A stretch of 64,000 nt of DNA, taken from contig NZ_CP060820.1 of NCBI RefSeq assembly GCF_014489475.1, forward strand, positions 1,876,001-1,940,000. The letters run 5' to 3'. This document shows, piece after piece, positions 10,845 through 19,399 of the stretch. Both the position numbers and the translations under genes were made by a program. Each line of letters begins with the position of its first letter. Position 1 is the stretch's first letter. The DNA comes from Lysobacter terrestris. GTDB lineage: Bacteria > Pseudomonadota > Gammaproteobacteria > Xanthomonadales > Xanthomonadaceae. The notes beneath the pieces were generated by a model, which saw only the letters and a list, made by a program, of their open reading frames with translations, made no database searches and was not told where the DNA came from.

Positions 10845-11426
10845 ATGGGCCGGATCATCGTGGAGCAGATCATCAGCGCCGACGGCTACGCGGCCGAGCC
10901 GGACGGCGGCATCGGTTTTTTCGTCGACGCGCGCGGCATCAACGAGGCCGACCAGGCGCAGTTGCGCCTGCTGGAATGCGTGGGCGCCATCGTCCTGGGG
11001 CGCACGACCTACCGCATGTTCGCCGATTACTGGCCCGACGCCGATCCGGTGCAGGAACCCGTGGCGGTGCCGATCAACCGCCTCCCGAAATACGTGGTGT
11101 CGAACACCCTGGACCGGGCGCCCTGGGGCCAGCGCGGTGATGCGGCGACCGTCCTGCGCGGCGACGGCACGGAATCGGTGCGCGCCCTGCGCAGTCGCGT
11201 CGATGGCGACGTGATCATCTGGGGCAGCCTGACCCTGTCAGATGCCTTGCTGCGCGCAGGCGAAGTCGACCTGCTGCGCCTGCGCGTCCTGCCGGTGCTG
11301 ATCGGCGCCGGACGCTCCTTCGCTCCCGCCGATCCTGGTCGGCGCCCGCTGGAACTGCAGTCCAGCCGCGGGTACGCACAGGGGTTCGTGGTGCTGGAGT
11401 ACCGCTGTCCGCGCGCCGCACACTGA
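10845..11426 (+). CDS. Dihydrofolate reductase family protein (RibD C-terminal fold)
   Basis: The protein has 193 residues. The start at 10845 is preferred over the upstream in-frame ATG at 10758 because GGAGG sits at 10834-10838 with six-base spacing, and the upstream codons overlap the terminator. The N-terminus (VEQIISADGYAAEPDGG), the VLGRTTYRMFADYW segment and the IIWGSLTLSDALL and LRLRVLPVLIGAGRSF segments match the NADPH-binding DHFR/RibD-C fold. Stand-alone members of this family are mostly uncharacterised reductases, so no substrate is assigned. It lies alone between a terminator and a glutathione transferase gene 37 bases downstream, possibly cotranscribed. Confidence 0.8.
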   Translation: MGRIIVEQIISADGYAAEPDGGIGFFVDARGINEADQAQLRLLECVGAIVLGRTTYRMFADYWPDADPVQEPVAVPINRLPKYVVSNTLDRAPWGQRGDAATVLRGDGTESVRALRSRVDGDVIIWGSLTLSDALLRAGEVDLLRLRVLPVLIGAGRSFAPADPGRRPLELQSSRGYAQGFVVLEYRCPRAAH

Positions 11427-11463
11427 TTCTCGACAATCCATGCCATCGCCACGGAGCCGTCCG

Positions 11464-12108
11464 ATGATCCCCACCATCACCGCGTTCGAACGCTCGCCCG
11501 ATGGCGGCAAGGGACTCGCACGCGATACGCGCGTTCGCTGGGCCCTTGAAGAAGTGGGCCAGCCCTACGCGGTCCGCCCGGTTTCGTTCCGCGCGATGCG
11601 GGAGCCGGCGCACCTGGCCCTGCATCCTTTCGGAAAGATTCCGACCTACGAGGAGGGCGATCTGGCGCTGTTCGAATCGGGCGCGATCGTCTTCCATATC
11701 GCCGAGCACCACGCCGGCCTGTTTCCGGACGATGCCAATGCCCGGGCGCGGGCGATCACTTGGATGTTCGCCGCGCTCAACACGGTCGAGCCGGCGATCC
11801 TTGAACTGGCAACCGCCAGGCTGCTGGAGGGCGACAAGCCCTGGAGCCGGGAGCGCCTGCCACTGGTCGCCGATCGCGTGCGCGACCGGCTGAAGCAACT
11901 TTCCGCGCATCTGGGCACTGCGGACTGGCTCGATGGCGTATTCAGCGCGGGTGACCTGATGATGGTGTCGGTGCTGCTCCGGTTGCGGGCCTCGGGCGTG
12001 CTGGACGAATTCCCGGGCCTGGCGGCCTACGTCTCCCGTGGCGAGGCGCGGCCCGCTTACCGGCGCGCGTTCGCCGCGCAGTTAGCGATCAACGCGCCGT
12101 TGGAGTGA
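11464..12108 (+). CDS. Glutathione S-transferase family protein
   Basis: The protein has 214 residues if it starts at the ATG at 11464, which has a GGAG about nine bases upstream; an in-frame ATG at 11440 would add eight residues. The N-terminal thioredoxin-like half contains HPFGKIPTYEEGDLALFESGAI, with the cis-proline and the ES pair that holds glutathione. The C-terminal half is all-helical, with AGDLMMVSVLLRL near residue 160 resembling the N-capping box of the GST fold. Cytosolic conjugation or reduction of electrophiles is the family role; the actual substrate cannot be read. It converges with rho across a hairpin that lies between them. Confidence 0.85.
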   Translation: MIPTITAFERSPDGGKGLARDTRVRWALEEVGQPYAVRPVSFRAMREPAHLALHPFGKIPTYEEGDLALFESGAIVFHIAEHHAGLFPDDANARARAITWMFAALNTVEPAILELATARLLEGDKPWSRERLPLVADRVRDRLKQLSAHLGTADWLDGVFSAGDLMMVSVLLRLRASGVLDEFPGLAAYVSRGEARPAYRRAFAAQLAINAPLE

Positions 12109-12184
12109 TAGCGGTCTGTTCCGGGTCGGGCACCGCCATTCCCGGCTCCCGACAGGAACGCTCCCGCCAAGGAACTCGCAGGCA

Positions 12185-12239
12185 CAAAAAAGCCCTGCTG
12201 ATTGGAAGGCCTTGAAGTCCAAGGCCCCAGCAGGGCTTT
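12185..12239 (-). terminator. Terminator of rho
   Basis: A twelve-base arm (AAAGCCCTGCTG at 12189-12200) pairs perfectly with 12228-12239, and the loop holds a second short stem (TTGGA/TCCAA). On the minus strand the stem ends in six T residues (12190-12185), fitting a terminator for rho, whose stop is 35 bases upstream. The plus strand lacks a clear T tract, so termination of the convergent GST gene here is less certain. Confidence 0.8.
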
Positions 12240-12273
12240 CGCTCGGACCTCGGCAGGTCCGATCTTTCGTTGC

Positions 12274-13935
12274 TCAGCGCTTCATCGAACTGAAGAACTC
12301 GTCGTTCGACTTGGTGTTCTTCATCTTGTCGAGCAGGAATTCCATCGCGCCGATCTCGTCCATGCCGTGCAGCAGCTTGCGCAGGATCCAGATCTTCTGC
12401 AGCAGCTCCGGTTCGATCAGCAGGTCTTCGCGGCGGGTGCCCGAGCGGTTGATGTTGATCGCCGGGTACACGCGCTTTTCGGCGATGCGACGGTCCAGGT
12501 GCACTTCGGAGTTGCCGGTGCCCTTGAACTCTTCGTAGATCACCTCGTCCATCTTCGAGCCGGTGTCGATCAGCGCAGTCGCGATGATGGTCAGCGAACC
12601 GCCTTCCTCGACGTTACGCGCGGCGCCGAAGAAGCGCTTCGGGCGGTGCAGGGCGTTGGCGTCGACACCACCGGTCAGGACCTTGCCCGAGGACGGCACC
12701 ACGTTGTTGTAGGCGCGGGCCAGGCGGGTGATCGAGTCGAGCAGGATGACGACGTCCTTCTTGTGCTCGACCAGGCGCTTGGCGCGCTCGATCACCATCT
12801 CGGCGACCTGCACGTGGCGGGCGGCGGGTTCGTCGAAGGTCGACGACACCACTTCGCCGCGCACGGTGCGCTGCATTTCGGTCACTTCTTCCGGACGCTC
12901 GTCGACCAGCAGGACGATCAGGTGCACGTCCGGGTGGTTGGTGGTGATCGCGGTGGCGACCTGCTGCATCAGCATGGTCTTGCCGGCCTTGGGCGGCGAG
13001 ACGATCAGCGCGCGCTGGCCTTTGCCCTGCGGCGCCATCAGGTCGAGGATGCGGCCGGTGATGTCTTCGGTCGAACCGTCGCCGCGTTCGAGGCGGAACT
13101 TGCGGCGCGGGAACAGCGGGGTCAGGTTCTCGAACAGGACCTTGTTCTTCGACGCTTCCAGCGGCTCGCCGTTGATCGTGTCGACCACGGCCAGGGCGAA
13201 GTAGCGCTCGCCGTCCTTGGGCCAGCGGATGCGGCCGGACAGGTGGTCGCCCGTGCGCAGGTTGAAGCGGCGGATCTGGCTGGGCGAGATGTAGGTGTCG
13301 TCCGGGCCGGCCAGGTAGCTGGCCTCGTGCGAGCGCAGGAAGCCGAAACCGTCGGGCAGGATTTCCAGCACGCCGTCGGCGGCGACGCCTTCGCCGTGGC
13401 GGGTCAGGACCTTGAGCACCGCAAAGATGACGTCCTGCTTGCGCGCGCGGGCGACGCCTTCCTGGATCTGCAGCTGCTCGGCGATGTCCAGCAGCTTGTT
13501 CGCCGGCATGCGCTTGAGGTCGCCCAGCGAATAGACCGGGAAGCCTTCCGGCACCTGCGGGTGCGGGCGCGGCACGAAGGTCTCGTTGCCGCCGCCCTCG
13601 TCCTGCATGCCGCCGTCGCGGTAGCGGTCGCGCTGGCGGTCGCGGCGGTTGCGGAAGCGGTCGCGGCGGTTGTTGCCGCCACCACCACGGTTGTCGAAGT
13701 CGCGGCCTTCGCGCGGCTGGCCGTTGTCGTTGCCTTGGGCCTGGTCGCCGGCAGGCGCAGGGCCCGCGGTATCGGCGGACGGCGCCGGCGCGGCTTCGCG
13801 CGGTGCGGACGGCGCGGCGGCCTGGGGAGTGGGTTCGGCGGTGGCGGCCGGAGCAGCGGCGTCGGCCTTCACGACGCGTGCCTTGCGCACGCGCTTCTCG
13901 GCGGTTTCGCCGGAATCGGGGGTGTTATCGGACAA
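12274..13935 (-). CDS. rho: Transcription termination factor Rho with long disordered N-terminal extension
   Basis: Rho is the hexameric RNA-dependent ATPase that ends transcription of untranslated RNA. The 553-residue protein has a normal core: the N-terminal helical domain starts near residue 135 ([20 protein letters not shown]), followed by the RNA-binding cold-shock fold, the Walker A PPKAGKT near residue 310, the Walker [17 protein letters not shown], and the R-loop region [22 protein letters not shown]. coli Rho has 419 residues; the extra 134 are an Ala/Pro-rich stretch and then an Arg/Asp/Gly/Asn-rich tract (residues 75-118). The start codon is TTG at 13935, with GAGGA about seven bases upstream. 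It lies downstream of trxA, as in E. coli, where rho is autoregulated through its leader. Confidence 0.97.
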   Translation of the reverse strand: MSDNTPDSGETAEKRVRKARVVKADAAAPAATAEPTPQAAAPSAPREAAPAPSADTAGPAPAGDQAQGNDNGQPREGRDFDNRGGGGNNRRDRFRNRRDRQRDRYRDGGMQDEGGGNETFVPRPHPQVPEGFPVYSLGDLKRMPANKLLDIAEQLQIQEGVARARKQDVIFAVLKVLTRHGEGVAADGVLEILPDGFGFLRSHEASYLAGPDDTYISPSQIRRFNLRTGDHLSGRIRWPKDGERYFALAVVDTINGEPLEASKNKVLFENLTPLFPRRKFRLERGDGSTEDITGRILDLMAPQGKGQRALIVSPPKAGKTMLMQQVATAITTNHPDVHLIVLLVDERPEEVTEMQRTVRGEVVSSTFDEPAARHVQVAEMVIERAKRLVEHKKDVVILLDSITRLARAYNNVVPSSGKVLTGGVDANALHRPKRFFGAARNVEEGGSLTIIATALIDTGSKMDEVIYEEFKGTGNSEVHLDRRIAEKRVYPAININRSGTRREDLLIEPELLQKIWILRKLLHGMDEIGAMEFLLDKMKNTKSNDEFFSSMKR

Positions 13936-14251
13936 GCAGGGAATCCTCGCTAAGCGGCGAGCGCTCGCGGGCTGCGAGCGTTACGTCAGGGACGTGGGTC
14001 ATGGAGAAGAGGGGCGCGGCGCCGGACGCTCGATGGCAGTTCCGGCAGGCCTGCGAGGCGAAACTAGCACCGCGGCCGCGTGGCGGCAAGCGCGCCGCGA
14101 CAGGGGTTCAGCCCCGATAGTGATGAATGCGAGCCGCTGCCGACAGCAAGAAACCGGTTGCCGGGCCGTTTGGCAGGCTGCCGGCGGCCCGCTTGCACGG
14201 CGTCGCGGCACCCGGCAGCGCCCTCTCCCGTCGGGAGAGGGCTTGGGGCGC
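13936..14251. other. rho leader/intergenic region between trxA and rho
   Basis: No convincing gene is present in these 316 bases. On the minus strand it is the leader of rho. It holds small hairpins (CGCTCG/CGAGCG around 13955-13980; GGGG/CCCC around 14103-14116) and, next to trxA, a 10-bp palindrome annotated separately. I could not identify a convincing promoter. A long leader fits the known autoregulation of rho by attenuation in enterics, which is only an inference here. Confidence 0.5.
14220..14242. repeat. Palindromic hairpin (GCCCTCTCCC / GGGAGAGGGC) after trxA
   Basis: A perfect ten-base stem with a three-base GTC loop, nine bases beyond the trxA stop. There is no T tract on either strand. 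Its position and form resemble the short extragenic palindromes common in Xanthomonadaceae genomes. It could stabilise the trxA mRNA 3' end or act as a weak terminator. Confidence 0.6.
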
Positions 14252-14578
14252 TCACAGCGCCTTGTCGATCATCTGGCTGAGCTGGGCCTTGCCGACCGCG
14301 CCGATCTGCTGCGAATGGATCTGGCCGTCCTTGAACAGCAGCAGCATCGGGATCGAGCGCACGTGGTACTTCATCGCGCTGGCGCGGTTGTGGTCGACGT
14401 TGACCTTCACGATCCTGGCCTTGCCGGCGTAGGTATCGGCCAGTTCGTCCAGGGCCGGGGCGATCATCTTGCAGGGGCCGCACCATTCGGCCCAGAAGTC
14501 GACGAGGACCGGCTCGGACGAGCCCAGCACGACGGCGTCGAAATCGGCATCGCCGACATGCATCACTTTGTCGCTCAC
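14252..14578 (-). CDS. trxA: Thioredoxin
   Basis: The protein has 108 residues, the normal size of TrxA, the general cytosolic dithiol reductant. The active site WCGPCK has its cysteines at residues 33 and 36, and the cis-proline loop SIPMLLLFKDG is intact. The start codon is GTG at 14578, with AGGAGA seven bases upstream. It is transcribed toward rho and divergently from rhlB, the same order as in E. coli. A short C-run/G-run hairpin at about 14597-14612 lies in its leader. Confidence 0.97.
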   Translation of the reverse strand: MSDKVMHVGDADFDAVVLGSSEPVLVDFWAEWCGPCKMIAPALDELADTYAGKARIVKVNVDHNRASAMKYHVRSIPMLLLFKDGQIHSQQIGAVGKAQLSQMIDKAL

Positions 14579-14810
14579 GCAAATCTCCTGGAAGACCCCC
14601 TGAAAAGGGGGGTTGCGCCCCGGCAGACGGGCGGGGCAAGGGTCTGGGTTAAACTGGGGCGTTTCGCGCCGGCTTCAAGTCCTGGCGCCGACCGGACCGG
14701 CCTGACAGAACGAGGTACGGAACCCGCCGCCCGCCACGCCCGGCCCCGGCAGTCTGCGATGCAGGCCGCCCCCCATGCAAGCGCGCACTGCGCGCACCGA
14801 TGAAACACTG

Positions 14811-16508
14811 ATGAGCGATAAGCCCCTAACCGATATCACGTTCGATTCGTTCGAACTCCACCCGTCCTTGCTGGCGGGCCTCGAAGCCGCCGGCTTCACC
14901 CGCTGCACGCCGATCCAGGCGCTCACCTTGCCGCTGGCCCTGAACGGCCGCGACGTCGCCGGCCAGGCGCAGACCGGCACCGGCAAGACCCTCGCCTTCC
15001 TCGTGGCGGTGATGAACCGCCTGCTGACGCGCCCGGCCCTGGCCGAGCGCAAGCCGGAAGACCCGCGTGCGCTGATCCTCGCCCCGACCCGTGAACTCGC
15101 CATCCAGATCCACAAGGATGCGGTGAAGTTCGGCAGCGACCTCGGCCTGAAGTTCGCCCTGGTCTACGGCGGCGTCGACTACGACAAGCAGCGCGAGATC
15201 CTGCAGAAGGGCGCCGACGTCATCATCGCCACGCCCGGCCGCCTGATCGACTACGTCAAGCAGCACAAGGTCGTGTCGCTGCACGCCTGCGAGATGTGCG
15301 TGCTCGACGAAGCCGACCGCATGTTCGACCTCGGCTTCATCAAGGACATCCGCTTCCTGCTGCGGCGCATGCCCGAGCGCACCACGCGCCAGACCCTGCT
15401 GTTCTCGGCGACGCTGTCGCACCGCGTGCTCGAACTCGCCTACGAGCACATGAACGAGCCGGAAAAGCTCGTGGTCGAAGCCGAAACGGTGACCGCCGCG
15501 CGCGTGCGCCAGAAGCTGTACTACCCGGCGGACGAGGAGAAGTTGCCGCTGCTGCTCGGCCTGCTTTCGCGCAGCGAGGGCGCGCGCACGATGGTGTTCG
15601 TCAACACCAAGGCGTTCGTCGAGCGCGTCGCGCGTGCGCTGGAACGCGCCGGCTACCGCGTCGGCGTGCTCTCCGGCGACGTCCCGCAGAAGAAGCGCGA
15701 ATCACTGCTGAAGAAGTTCCAGGCCGGCCAGCTCGAGATCCTGGTCGCCACCGACGTGGCCGCGCGCGGCCTGCACATCGATGGCGTGTCGCACGTCTAC
15801 AACTACGACCTGCCGTTCGACGCGGAGGACTACGTGCACCGCATCGGCCGCACCGCGCGCCTGGGCGCCGAGGGCGATGCGATCAGCTTCGCCTGCGAGC
15901 GCTACGGCATCTCGCTGCCCGACATCGAGGCCTATATCGAGCAGAAGATCCCGGGCGAGCACGTGACGCCGGAGATGCTGGTCGCGCTGCCGCGCACGCC
16001 GCGCGAAGTCCCGGCCGGTGCGGACGGCGACGACGACGAAAGCATCGGCGCCATCTTCAAGGAAGCGCGCGAGCAGCGTGCCGCCGACGAAGAGCGTCGT
16101 GGCGGTGGCCGCAGCCGCAGTGGCAGCGGTGGCGGCCGTCGCGAGGGTTCGCGCGACGGGGCCCGTCGCGAAGGCGGCCCGCGCCGCGAACGCACGCCGG
16201 GCGAGGCGCGTCCGCCGCGTGCCGAGCGTCCCGCCGCGGCGCCGGTCGTGGCCGCAGCTGCGGTGGCCGCAGTGCCCGCCGCCGAAGGCGAGCGCGCGCC
16301 GCGCAAGCGCCGTCGCCGTCGCGGCGGTCGTCGCATCGAGAACGGTGAAGCCGTGCAGGCAGCAACGGCCGCCAAGGCGTCGGTGAACGTGGCCGCCAAG
16401 CCCGCCGCCAAGCCGGCCGCCGCGGCCCCGGCCAAGCCCGGCCTGCTGGCGCGCATCGGCCACGGCCTGAAGAAGCTGGTCACCCGCGCGCCCAGTTCGC
16501 AGCACTGA
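14811..16508 (+). CDS. rhlB: ATP-dependent RNA helicase RhlB
   Basis: This is a DEAD-box helicase that in enterics works with RNase E in the RNA degradosome. The start at 14811 ([18 protein letters not shown]) aligns with the RhlB N-terminus; an in-frame ATG at 14775 would add 12 residues. Motifs are intact: Q-motif [20 protein letters not shown] (I), PTRELA (Ia), TPGR (Ib), [13 protein letters not shown] (II), SAT (III), ARGLHIDGV (V) and HRIGRTAR (VI). It is 565 residues long, against about 420 in E. coli. The excess is a C-terminal tail from about residue 400, rich in Arg/Gly and then Lys/Ala/Pro, probably disordered and RNA-binding. It is divergent from trxA-rho. Confidence 0.95.
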   Translation: MSDKPLTDITFDSFELHPSLLAGLEAAGFTRCTPIQALTLPLALNGRDVAGQAQTGTGKTLAFLVAVMNRLLTRPALAERKPEDPRALILAPTRELAIQIHKDAVKFGSDLGLKFALVYGGVDYDKQREILQKGADVIIATPGRLIDYVKQHKVVSLHACEMCVLDEADRMFDLGFIKDIRFLLRRMPERTTRQTLLFSATLSHRVLELAYEHMNEPEKLVVEAETVTAARVRQKLYYPADEEKLPLLLGLLSRSEGARTMVFVNTKAFVERVARALERAGYRVGVLSGDVPQKKRESLLKKFQAGQLEILVATDVAARGLHIDGVSHVYNYDLPFDAEDYVHRIGRTARLGAEGDAISFACERYGISLPDIEAYIEQKIPGEHVTPEMLVALPRTPREVPAGADGDDDESIGAIFKEAREQRAADEERRGGGRSRSGSGGGRREGSRDGARREGGPRRERTPGEARPPRAERPAAAPVVAAAAVAAVPAAEGERAPRKRRRRRGGRRIENGEAVQAATAAKASVNVAAKPAAKPAAAAPAKPGLLARIGHGLKKLVTRAPSSQH

Positions 16509-16543
16509 GGCTGGCCGCGGCAGGCGCGTGCCTGCGCTTGCTT

Positions 16544-16640
16544 CGTCATCCCGGCGCAAGCCGGGATCCAGCCGTTGCTCCGCGCCAAGGCGTTGCGAAG
16601 GTAATTTCCAAGCTGGATCCCGGCTTACGCCGGGATGACG
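16544..16640. repeat. Long palindromic intergenic repeat, copy 1
   Basis: Two inverted arms of about 28 bases (16544-16571 and 16613-16640) contain CGTCATCCCGG and CCGGGATGACG at the outer ends. Each arm is itself partly palindromic, and about 40 bases lie between them. A related, diverged copy occurs at 56814-56890. No open reading frame lies inside. This looks like a REP/MITE-type repetitive element, placed between rhlB and ftsE, where it may also attenuate transcription. Confidence 0.75.
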
Positions 16641-16724
16641 GGCAATGCCGCACAACCGCGTTCTGACTAGCCATCCCTGCGCCCGCCGTCGATACTTGCT
16701 GCTGGCCCAGCACACCGGCACCGA

Positions 16725-17411
16725 ATGAGCGTCCTGCGCTTCGACAACGTCAGCAAACGCTACGACAGCGGTCACCACGCGCTGACCGACGTCAGCTTCG
16801 AAGTCGCCCCGGGCGAGATGCTGTTCGTCACCGGTCATTCCGGTGCCGGCAAGAGCACGCTGCTCAAGCTCATCCACCTCAGCGAGCGCGCCAGCCGCGG
16901 CGCGGTGTTGTTCGGCGAGAAGAACCTCGCCAAGGTGCGCGGCGGCCGCATCGCCCTGCATCGCCGCGACGTCGGCGTGGTCTACCAGGACCACCGCCTT
17001 CTCACCGACCGCAACGTCGCCGACAACGTCGGCCTGCCGCTGGTGCTGCGTGGCATGCGCCGCGGCGACATCGCCAAGCGCGTGCGCAGCGTGCTGGAAA
17101 AGGTCGGTCTCGCCGCGCGCGCCAACGCCTTCCCCGGGCAGCTCTCGGCCGGCGAGCAGCAGCGCGTCGGCATCGCGCGCGCGATCGTCAGCGAACCCAA
17201 GCTGCTGGTCGCCGACGAGCCCACCGGCAACCTCGATCCCACCCTGTCGGCGGAGATCCTCGCCCTGTTCGCCTCGCTGCCCGAGCGCGGCACCAGCGTG
17301 CTGGTCGCCAGCCACGACCTCGGCCTGCTCAAGCGCATGAAGAAGCGCGTGCTGGTGCTCAACGAAGGGCGTCTCGTCGACGACATCTCGCCGCAGGAAC
17401 TGGCCGAATGA
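16725..17411 (+). CDS. ftsE: Cell division ATP-binding protein FtsE
   Basis: FtsE is the ATPase of the FtsEX complex, which links the Z-ring to activation of periplasmic amidases through EnvC-type partners. The 228 residues show Walker A GHSGAGKSTLL (about residue 36), the Q-loop VVYQDHRLL, the signature LSAGEQQRVGIARA, Walker B LLVADEPTGNLD and the H-loop ASHD. Its stop overlaps the ftsX start (ATGA). Confidence 0.96.
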   Translation: MSVLRFDNVSKRYDSGHHALTDVSFEVAPGEMLFVTGHSGAGKSTLLKLIHLSERASRGAVLFGEKNLAKVRGGRIALHRRDVGVVYQDHRLLTDRNVADNVGLPLVLRGMRRGDIAKRVRSVLEKVGLAARANAFPGQLSAGEQQRVGIARAIVSEPKLLVADEPTGNLDPTLSAEILALFASLPERGTSVLVASHDLGLLKRMKKRVLVLNEGRLVDDISPQELAE

Positions 17412-18361
17412 ACAGCGAAGTCGAGGCCATCCGGCCGCAGTCGCGGCTGGGCATGTGGTTCGACCACCACGTCTACAGCCTCGTCGCCAGCCTGGGGCGC
17501 ATGCTGCGCAAGCCGTGGGCGACCGCGCTCACTGTCGGGGTGATGGCGGTGGCGCTCGCGTTGCCGCTGGGCCTGTGGGTCGCGCTGCAGAACGTCGAAC
17601 GCTTCGCCGGCAACGTGCAGCAATCGCGGCAGGTGAGCCTGTTCCTGAAGACGGCGGTCGCGTCCGAACGCGCCCGCGCGCTCGCGGACGAGCTGCAGGC
17701 GCGCGCGGACGTCGCCGCGGTCGAACTGCGCACGCCGGAGCAAGGATTGGACGAACTGCGCCGCCGCGGCCTGGGCGATTCGGTCGCCGCGCTGGAAGGC
17801 AACCCCTTGCCCAGCCTGTTGATCGTCACGCCCAAGGCCGACGGCGACGGCGATGCCGAAGCCGCGCTGGTGCAGGCGTTGCAGCAACTGCCCGAGGCCG
17901 ATGTCGTCCAGCACGACGCCGGCTGGCGCGACCGGCTCGCGCAGTGGCTGCGCTTCGGCATGCGCCTGGCGTGGGTGCTGGCGGCGCTGCTCGGATTCGG
18001 CGCGCTGCTGGTGGTCGGCAACACCGTGCGCCTCGACATCCAGTCGCGGCGCGACGAAATCGGTGTGCTGCAGTTGCTCGGCGCCAGCGATGGCTTCATC
18101 CGCCGGCCGTTCCTGTACCTGGGCGCGTGCTACGGCGTGATCGCCGGTGCGCTCGCGCTCGCCGTGCTGACCGTGGCCGATCTCGCCCTGCGCGCGCCGC
18201 TGGCGGAACTCGCGCGCAGTTATGGCAGCGGGTTCGCCCTGCATGGCTTCGACCTGCCGCAGGCGATCGCGACCGTGCTGGGCGCCGGCGTGCTGGGATG
18301 GCTCGGCGCCGGCTTCGTGACCGGCCATTACCTGCGCCAGACCCGTCCGACCGAAACCTGA
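17408..18361 (+). CDS. ftsX: Cell division protein FtsX
   Basis: This is the permease-like membrane partner of FtsE. The 317 residues show a first membrane segment near residues 42-62, a periplasmic extracellular loop domain (residues about 65-185) and three further membrane segments with the FtsX core (LLVVGNTVRLDIQSRRDEIGVLQLLGAS). The ATG at 17408 overlaps the ftsE stop, indicating translational coupling. The DNA then runs 89 bases to a separate regulator gene. Confidence 0.95.
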   Translation: MNSEVEAIRPQSRLGMWFDHHVYSLVASLGRMLRKPWATALTVGVMAVALALPLGLWVALQNVERFAGNVQQSRQVSLFLKTAVASERARALADELQARADVAAVELRTPEQGLDELRRRGLGDSVAALEGNPLPSLLIVTPKADGDGDAEAALVQALQQLPEADVVQHDAGWRDRLAQWLRFGMRLAWVLAALLGFGALLVVGNTVRLDIQSRRDEIGVLQLLGASDGFIRRPFLYLGACYGVIAGALALAVLTVADLALRAPLAELARSYGSGFALHGFDLPQAIATVLGAGVLGWLGAGFVTGHYLRQTRPTET

Positions 18362-18450
18362 GTAAAAAGCCGACGGTCGTCGCAACTCGATCACATAAAG
18401 CCGCGACGCAACGCGTACACTCGCCGCTCGCCCGTCGCTCCGAAATTTCC

Positions 18451-19293
18451 ATGTCATCGCAGGACCTGCGCCACCTCGACAATGCCGCGCCGCGCGTGAT
18501 GGTGGTGGACGGCAGCAAGCTGGTGCGCAAGATGATTGGCGACGTGCTCGTGCGCGAAGTCGCCGATGCCGAACTGGTCGCCTGCGGCAGCATCGAGGAG
18601 GCGCGCAACGCGCTCGCGCAGGGCGCGGTCAACCTGGTCACCACCTCGCTGGTGCTGCCGGACGGCGACGGCATCGTCCTGGCGCGCACCGTGCGCGAGG
18701 CGTCGGGACAGGCGTACGTGCCGGTCATCGTCGTGTCCGGCAATGCGCAGGACGCGCTGGAAGCGCGCCGCTTCACCGAAGACGTCACCGATTACTTCGA
18801 CAAGGGCCTGGGCTACGGCGCGCTGGCCGCCTTCATCCGTGGCTACGTGCAGCCCGAGCCGATCCCCGGCGCGCGCGTGCTGTACGTGGAAGACAGCAAG
18901 GTCGTCGCGATGGCGACCAAGCGCATGCTCGAGCGCAGCGGCCTGGTCGTCGTGCATTTCGTCGGCGTCGAAGAGGCGCTCGAATACCTGGAGCAGCACC
19001 GCGGCAACGACGATCCGGGCGCCGACCTGGTGCTCACCGACGTCTACCTGAAGGGCGTGCTGGAAGGCAGCGACCTGCTCAAGCGCATCCGCCACGATTT
19101 CGGCTACGGCAAGCGCCGTCTGCCGGTGCTAGTGATGACCGGCGACGCCAACCCCGACAACCAGAGCGAACTGCTGCGCATGGGCGCGAACGATTTGGTG
19201 CTCAAGCCGATCGAGGAGCGCCTGCTGGTGACCAAGACGCTGTTCCAGCTGCGCGTGGCGAAGATCCCCGAGCAACGCACGCTGGATGCGTAG
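18451..19293 (+). CDS. Double-receiver response regulator, first receiver lacks the phosphoacceptor
   Basis: The protein has 280 residues with two CheY-like receiver domains and no DNA-binding or enzymatic output domain. In receiver 1 (about residues 15-130) the acidic pair is reduced to D20-G21, and the position normally held by the phosphorylated Asp is Ser66 (TTSLVLPDGDG), although the conserved Lys118 remains. Receiver 2 (about residues 142-275) is complete: E147/D148, Asp197 (VLTDVYL), Thr in VMTGDA and a KPIEE lysine. It may relay or sense by protein contacts. The start at 18451 gives a natural N-terminus; no strong Shine-Dalgarno site is seen. The TAG stop abuts a palindromic repeat. 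Confidence 0.85.
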   Translation: MSSQDLRHLDNAAPRVMVVDGSKLVRKMIGDVLVREVADAELVACGSIEEARNALAQGAVNLVTTSLVLPDGDGIVLARTVREASGQAYVPVIVVSGNAQDALEARRFTEDVTDYFDKGLGYGALAAFIRGYVQPEPIPGARVLYVEDSKVVAMATKRMLERSGLVVVHFVGVEEALEYLEQHRGNDDPGADLVLTDVYLKGVLEGSDLLKRIRHDFGYGKRRLPVLVMTGDANPDNQSELLRMGANDLVLKPIEERLLVTKTLFQLRVAKIPEQRTLDA

Positions 19294-19381
19294 GGCGGGC
19301 TCAAGCCCGCCGCTGGCTGCTTGAGTAATCCGGCGGCCGCCTGATGAATCCCGCGACAGGATGGCGGGCTTGAGCCCGCCC
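19294..19381. repeat. Paired GGCGGGCT/AGCCCGCC palindromic repeat
   Basis: Two short hairpins (19294-19311 and 19363-19380), each an eight-base perfect stem, are inverted relative to each other with about 51 bases between, so the whole can also fold as one long stem. It begins right after the TAG of the response regulator and ends 18 bases before ung. A single hairpin of the same type follows the MATE gene stop at 37361. REP/BIME-like element; possible mRNA-end stabiliser or terminator. Confidence 0.75.
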
Positions 19382-19399
19382 TGCGCTTATCCTTGGCGC

